Below are positions 61,528 to 64,000 of a DNA stretch of 64,000 bases, piece by piece (positions within the stretch are counted from its first letter, which is position 1; each line of letters starts with the position of its first letter). The notes beneath the pieces are model-generated. The model saw only the letters and a program-made list of their open reading frames with translations. It was not told the DNA's origin and ran no database searches. Source of the stretch: Roseomonas sp. GC11 (lineage in GTDB: Bacteria > Pseudomonadota > Alphaproteobacteria > Acetobacterales > Acetobacteraceae); contig NZ_JANFNY010000003.1 in NCBI RefSeq assembly GCF_024437745.1, forward strand, positions 1 to 64,000, given 5' to 3'. Both the position numbers and the translations under genes were made by a program.

Positions 61528-62760
61528 ATGCAGCCTATGTCCTCCCCGACCAGCGGCGCCGCCGGGGCGGCCCGCGCCCCGTCCTGGGGGGGCGTCTTCG
61601 CGCTTTCCCTCGGGGCCTTCGCCCTGATCGCCTCCGAATTCATGCCGGTCAGCCTGCTGACGCCGATCGCCGCAGACCTGCACATCACCGAGGGCCAGGC
61701 GGGGCAGGCCATTTCCGTCTCCGGCGCCTTCGCCGTGCTGACCAGCCTGTTCATCTCCGTGCTGGCCGGCGATCTCGACCGCAAGCGGCTGCTGCTCGGC
61801 CTGACCGGGGTGATGATGCTCTCCGGCGCGGTCGTCGCCCTCGCGCCGAATTATGAGATCTTCATGCTGGGGCGCGCGCTCATCGGCATCGTCATCGGCG
61901 GCTTCTGGTCGATGTCCGCCGCCACGGCCATGCGGCTGGTGCCGGAGGACAAGGTCCCCCGCGCCCTGGCCATCCTGAATGGCGGCAATGCGCTGGCCAC
62001 GGTGGTGGCGGCGCCACTCGGCAGCTTCCTCGGCGGGCTGATCGGCTGGCGCGGCGCCTTCTTCTTCGTCGTGCCGGTCGCGGCCATCGTCCTCGTCTGG
62101 CAGATGGCCAGCCTGCCGGCGATGCAGGCACAGGGGCGCACCAACATCGGCGGCATCTTCCGCGTGCTGCGCCGCCCGGTCGTCGCCTCCGGCATGGCCG
62201 CGCTCAGCCTCTTCTTCATGGGGCAATTCGCCCTCTTCACCTATCTGCGGCCCTTCCTGGAGACGGTGGCGCATGTCGATGTGGCGACGCTGTCGCTGCT
62301 GCTGCTGGCGATGGGCGTCACCGGCTTCATCGGCACCTCGCTGATCGGCCGCTTCCTCCAGGGCGGGCTCTACCGCACCCTCACCGTCATTCCGCTGCTG
62401 ATGGCGCTCATCGCCGCGGCGCTCCTGCTGCCGGGGGGCGGGGTGGCCATGATCGCGGTGCTGCTCGGGCTGTGGGGCCTCTTCGCGACCTCCGCCCCCG
62501 TCGGCTGGTGGACCTGGGTGGCGCGGACGCTGCCGGACGAGGCCGAGATCGGCGGCGGCCTGATGGTGGCCGTGGCGCAGCTGGCCATCACCGCCGGCGC
62601 GGTGGTCGGCGGCATCCTGTTCGACACCAGCGGCCCTGTGGCCACCTTCGGCTCCAGCGCCGGCCTGCTGCTGGCCGCCGCCCTGCTGGCGGCGCTGACC
62701 GCCCGCCAGGGGATGCGCCAGGTGGAACGGCAGGCGGCGCCGGCGCTGCGGGCCGGTTGA
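61528..62760 (+). CDS. nepI: MFS exporter, NepI-like
   Basis: A 410-residue inner-membrane exporter with twelve hydrophobic segments. From recalled E. coli NepI, many motifs agree: EFMPVSLLTPIAADL, IGGFWSMSAATAMRLVP, APLGSFLGGLIGWR, GFIGTSL and PVGWWTW. NepI exports purine ribonucleosides such as inosine. The substrate here is inferred only. GAGG stands about 10 bp before the ATG at 61528; ATG at 61537 is also possible. No purine gene is adjacent. Confidence 0.8.
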   Translation: MQPMSSPTSGAAGAARAPSWGGVFALSLGAFALIASEFMPVSLLTPIAADLHITEGQAGQAISVSGAFAVLTSLFISVLAGDLDRKRLLLGLTGVMMLSGAVVALAPNYEIFMLGRALIGIVIGGFWSMSAATAMRLVPEDKVPRALAILNGGNALATVVAAPLGSFLGGLIGWRGAFFFVVPVAAIVLVWQMASLPAMQAQGRTNIGGIFRVLRRPVVASGMAALSLFFMGQFALFTYLRPFLETVAHVDVATLSLLLLAMGVTGFIGTSLIGRFLQGGLYRTLTVIPLLMALIAAALLLPGGGVAMIAVLLGLWGLFATSAPVGWWTWVARTLPDEAEIGGGLMVAVAQLAITAGAVVGGILFDTSGPVATFGSSAGLLLAAALLAALTARQGMRQVERQAAPALRAG

Positions 62761-62790
62761 GAAACGGCCTGGGAAGACAGCCCGCTCCCC

Positions 62791-62852
62791 TTGAGAGGGG
62801 CTTCGCCCCTCTCAAACTCTCCCCACCAAAGGCCTGAGGCCTTTGGAAACCC
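62791..62852. repeat. Dispersed GC hairpin repeat, identical to 58349-58410
   Basis: Stems TTGAGAGGGGC/GCCCCTCTCAA (62791-62815) and CCAAAGGCCT/AGGCCTTTGG (62826-62846). It is 62/62 identical to the copy at 58.35 kb, and lies between the convergent MFS and DUF983 genes. Confidence 0.82.
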
Positions 62853-62878
62853 ATCCGTTGGCGCCAGGTGATCGCCGT

Positions 62879-63277
62879 TCAGCGGGGGTCCTTCGGGGCA
62901 GGGGCGCCGAAACGGGCTTCCTCCGCCTTGAAGAAGAACTGGCTGGCCACGAGCCAGCCTTTCAGCGGCCGCAAGGGCGGAATGCAGGTCAGCAGCATGA
63001 AGGGCAGCGTGGTGACGAGATGCACCCAGTTGGCGGGCGCGAATTTCGCCTCCAGCCAGAGCGCCAGGATGACGCTGGGGACGCAGGCGAAGCAGATGAC
63101 GAAGAAGGCGGGGCCATCGGCCGGGTCGGCATAGGAATAATCCAGGCCGCAGACCTCGCAGCGGGCGCGCAGCGCCAGGAAGCCGCGGAACATATGGCCC
63201 TGCCCGCAGCGCGGGCAGCGGCCGCGCAGGCCGGTGCGCAGGGGGGGAAGAGGCGGCCACTCCGGGTCGGATGACAT
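62879..63277 (-). CDS. DUF983 family membrane protein
   Basis: A 132-residue protein. A zinc-ribbon-like start (GRCPRCGQGHMFRGFLALRARCEVCGLDY) has two CxxC pairs, followed by two membrane segments (PAFFVICFACVPSVILALWL and VTTLPFMLLTCIP). DUF983 proteins are widespread in Alphaproteobacteria and often near cytochrome oxidase genes; the function is unknown. The ATG at 63277 follows AAAGGAG. Confidence 0.9.
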   Translation of the reverse strand: MSSDPEWPPLPPLRTGLRGRCPRCGQGHMFRGFLALRARCEVCGLDYSYADPADGPAFFVICFACVPSVILALWLEAKFAPANWVHLVTTLPFMLLTCIPPLRPLKGWLVASQFFFKAEEARFGAPAPKDPR

Positions 63278-63311
63278 CGCTGGCTCCTTTGGCCTGCTCC
63301 CTCGGCGGAGC

Positions 63312-63381
63312 AATGCCTGCATTCAAGGAGAGATTGAATGCTCCTCCGAGGCATTCACTGTCAAATTGAATGCATTCAATT
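63312..63381. promoter_or_regulatory. Cluster of three AATGC dyads
   Basis: Three dyads built from the same half-site stand in 70 bp: AATGC-CT-GCATT (63312-63323), GAATGC-N9-GCATTC (63336-63356) and the perfect 18-bp palindrome AATTGAATGCATTCAATT (63364-63381). They lie 35-104 bp upstream of the DUF983 gene and directly after the MocR-type gene. Repeated dyads suggest cooperative regulator binding; the last could also serve as a terminator. Confidence 0.55.
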
Positions 63382-63396
63382 GGACTGCGTCGCCCT

Positions 63397-64000
63397 TCAT
63401 ACGATCAGCGAGGAGAGGGCCGGCCCTTCGGCGAGCAGCTCCGCCACCTGGGACAGGCCGGCGCGCAGGCTCTGCCGGTCCTCCGCCGCGCCCAACCCGA
63501 CGCGGACGGCCTCGGGCGGCGCGGCGACGGCGAAGCCATCGCTGCCGACAAGGCCGAGGCTGCCCGGGCGCAGGCGCGCCAGGAACTCCCCCCGGCTCCA
63601 GCCCTCCGGCATGCGCAGCCAGAGATGGAAGGCGGCGGGATCGGTGGCCAGCAGCCCCGGCGGCAGCAGCGCGCGGGCGATGGCCTGCCGCGCCGCCGTC
63701 TCCTCCCGGATGCCCGCGGTGATGGCGGCGGCGAGGCCATTGCCGATCCAGCGGGTGGCCAGCGCGGCGGCCAGCGGCGAGGCCATGCCCGTCGTCGCCC
63801 GGATGGCGGCGGCGAGGCGGGGCAGCGGGCGCGGCTCGGGCACGGCGAGATAGGCGATGCGCAGCGCCGGCGAGACCGGCTTGGCCAGCCCCCCCACATA
63901 ATAGACCGCCTCCGGCGCCAGGGCCGCCAGCGGCGGCGGTGCCTGCGGCGCGAGGGCGCCATAGGCGTCATCCTCGATGATCGGCACGCCATGCCGGCGC
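63397..64000 (-). CDS. MocR-type regulator/aminotransferase, C-terminal part (cut by window edge)
   Basis: The visible 200 residues are the C-terminal part of a fold type I PLP enzyme. PIIEDDAYGAL is the Asp-Tyr cofactor region, and YYVGGLAKPVSPALRIAYL has the PLP-binding Lys. This pattern is typical of MocR-type GntR fusion regulators, though an ordinary aminotransferase cannot be excluded because the N-terminal domain lies past position 64000. The frame is open to the edge of the window. Confidence 0.78.
   Translation of the reverse strand, partial: RRHGVPIIEDDAYGALAPQAPPPLAALAPEAVYYVGGLAKPVSPALRIAYLAVPEPRPLPRLAAAIRATTGMASPLAAALATRWIGNGLAAAITAGIREETAARQAIARALLPPGLLATDPAAFHLWLRMPEGWSRGEFLARLRPGSLGLVGSDGFAVAAPPEAVRVGLGAAEDRQSLRAGLSQVAELLAEGPALSSLIV

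Noticed and set aside
1-64000. Mobile island or prophage
   Set aside because: I saw no integrase, transposase, phage structural gene, tRNA target or attachment-site repeat. Composition is even apart from short AT-rich control regions.

Overview
The window is a 64-kb stretch of very GC-rich DNA, densely packed with genes that often overlap by 1-4 bp. It contains no tRNA, rRNA, transposase, phage gene or CRISPR array that I could recognise. Codon use, Tat-type leaders on secreted proteins, and above all seven tripartite-tricarboxylate-type (Bug family) binding proteins beside catabolic genes and LysR/IclR/GntR regulators point to an alphaproteobacterium of the Acetobacteraceae, probably Roseomonas-like. 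That assignment is inference; no phylogenetic marker gene is present.

Layout. 0-5.3 kb: 4-hydroxyphenylpyruvate dioxygenase (hpd) and a complete polyamine-type ABC importer, both on the minus strand. 5.3-5.9 kb: a structured non-coding stretch with a minus-strand terminator. 5.9-10.8 kb: a plus-strand operon of a YcaC-like cysteine hydrolase, a XapX protein, a Tat-exported amidohydrolase, DoxX and an MFS exporter. 10.9-17 kb: a short AraC regulator, a peptide-type ABC binding protein, an SDR with altered catalytic residues, and a 971-residue wHTH-ATPase regulator. 17-19.7 kb: a ring-cleaving dioxygenase and esterase pair resembling the quinone-detoxification genes mhqO/mhqD, divergent from a LysR gene. 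19.9-24.1 kb: a secreted chloroperoxidase-fold hydrolase, an orotate phosphoribosyltransferase with an M20 amidohydrolase, and a divergent LysR gene. 24.2-30.4 kb: a GntR gene divergent from an aromatic operon (ACMSD-like amidohydrolase, extradiol dioxygenase, FAD hydroxylase, FAH-family hydrolase, Bug protein). 30.4-38.6 kb: two IclR genes around an AMP-forming acyl-CoA ligase, a MaoC dehydratase, Bug proteins and a CaiB/BaiF CoA-transferase. 38.6-48.7 kb: a nine-gene minus-strand operon for CoA-ester breakdown (NDP-forming CoA ligase, MaoC, two acyl-CoA dehydrogenases, Bug, thiolase-like protein plus DUF35 partner, SDR, LivK-type binding protein). 49-55 kb: a LysR gene divergent from Bug, a 2-hydroxyacid dehydrogenase, an enoyl-CoA hydratase and a second NDP-forming CoA ligase. 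55-61.3 kb: Bug, CoA-transferase, Bug, CitE-like lyase and a PDC-lactonase-like amidohydrolase, divergent from a LysR gene. 61.5-64 kb: a NepI-like exporter, a DUF983 protein and the 3' part of a MocR-type gene.

How it works together: most of the window reads as substrate-specific catabolic cassettes. Each joins a periplasmic binding protein to enzymes that activate acids to CoA esters, oxidise or cleave them, or open aromatic rings, with a local regulator next to a short intergenic region carrying a dyad. The Bug proteins have no TctA/TctB membrane partners here, so they must share a transporter encoded elsewhere or act as sensors.

Two families of dispersed intergenic hairpin repeats punctuate the clusters, mainly at gene 3' ends. 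One has contributed the last codons of the large regulator. Short in-frame 12- or 15-bp tandem repeats occur inside at least six genes.
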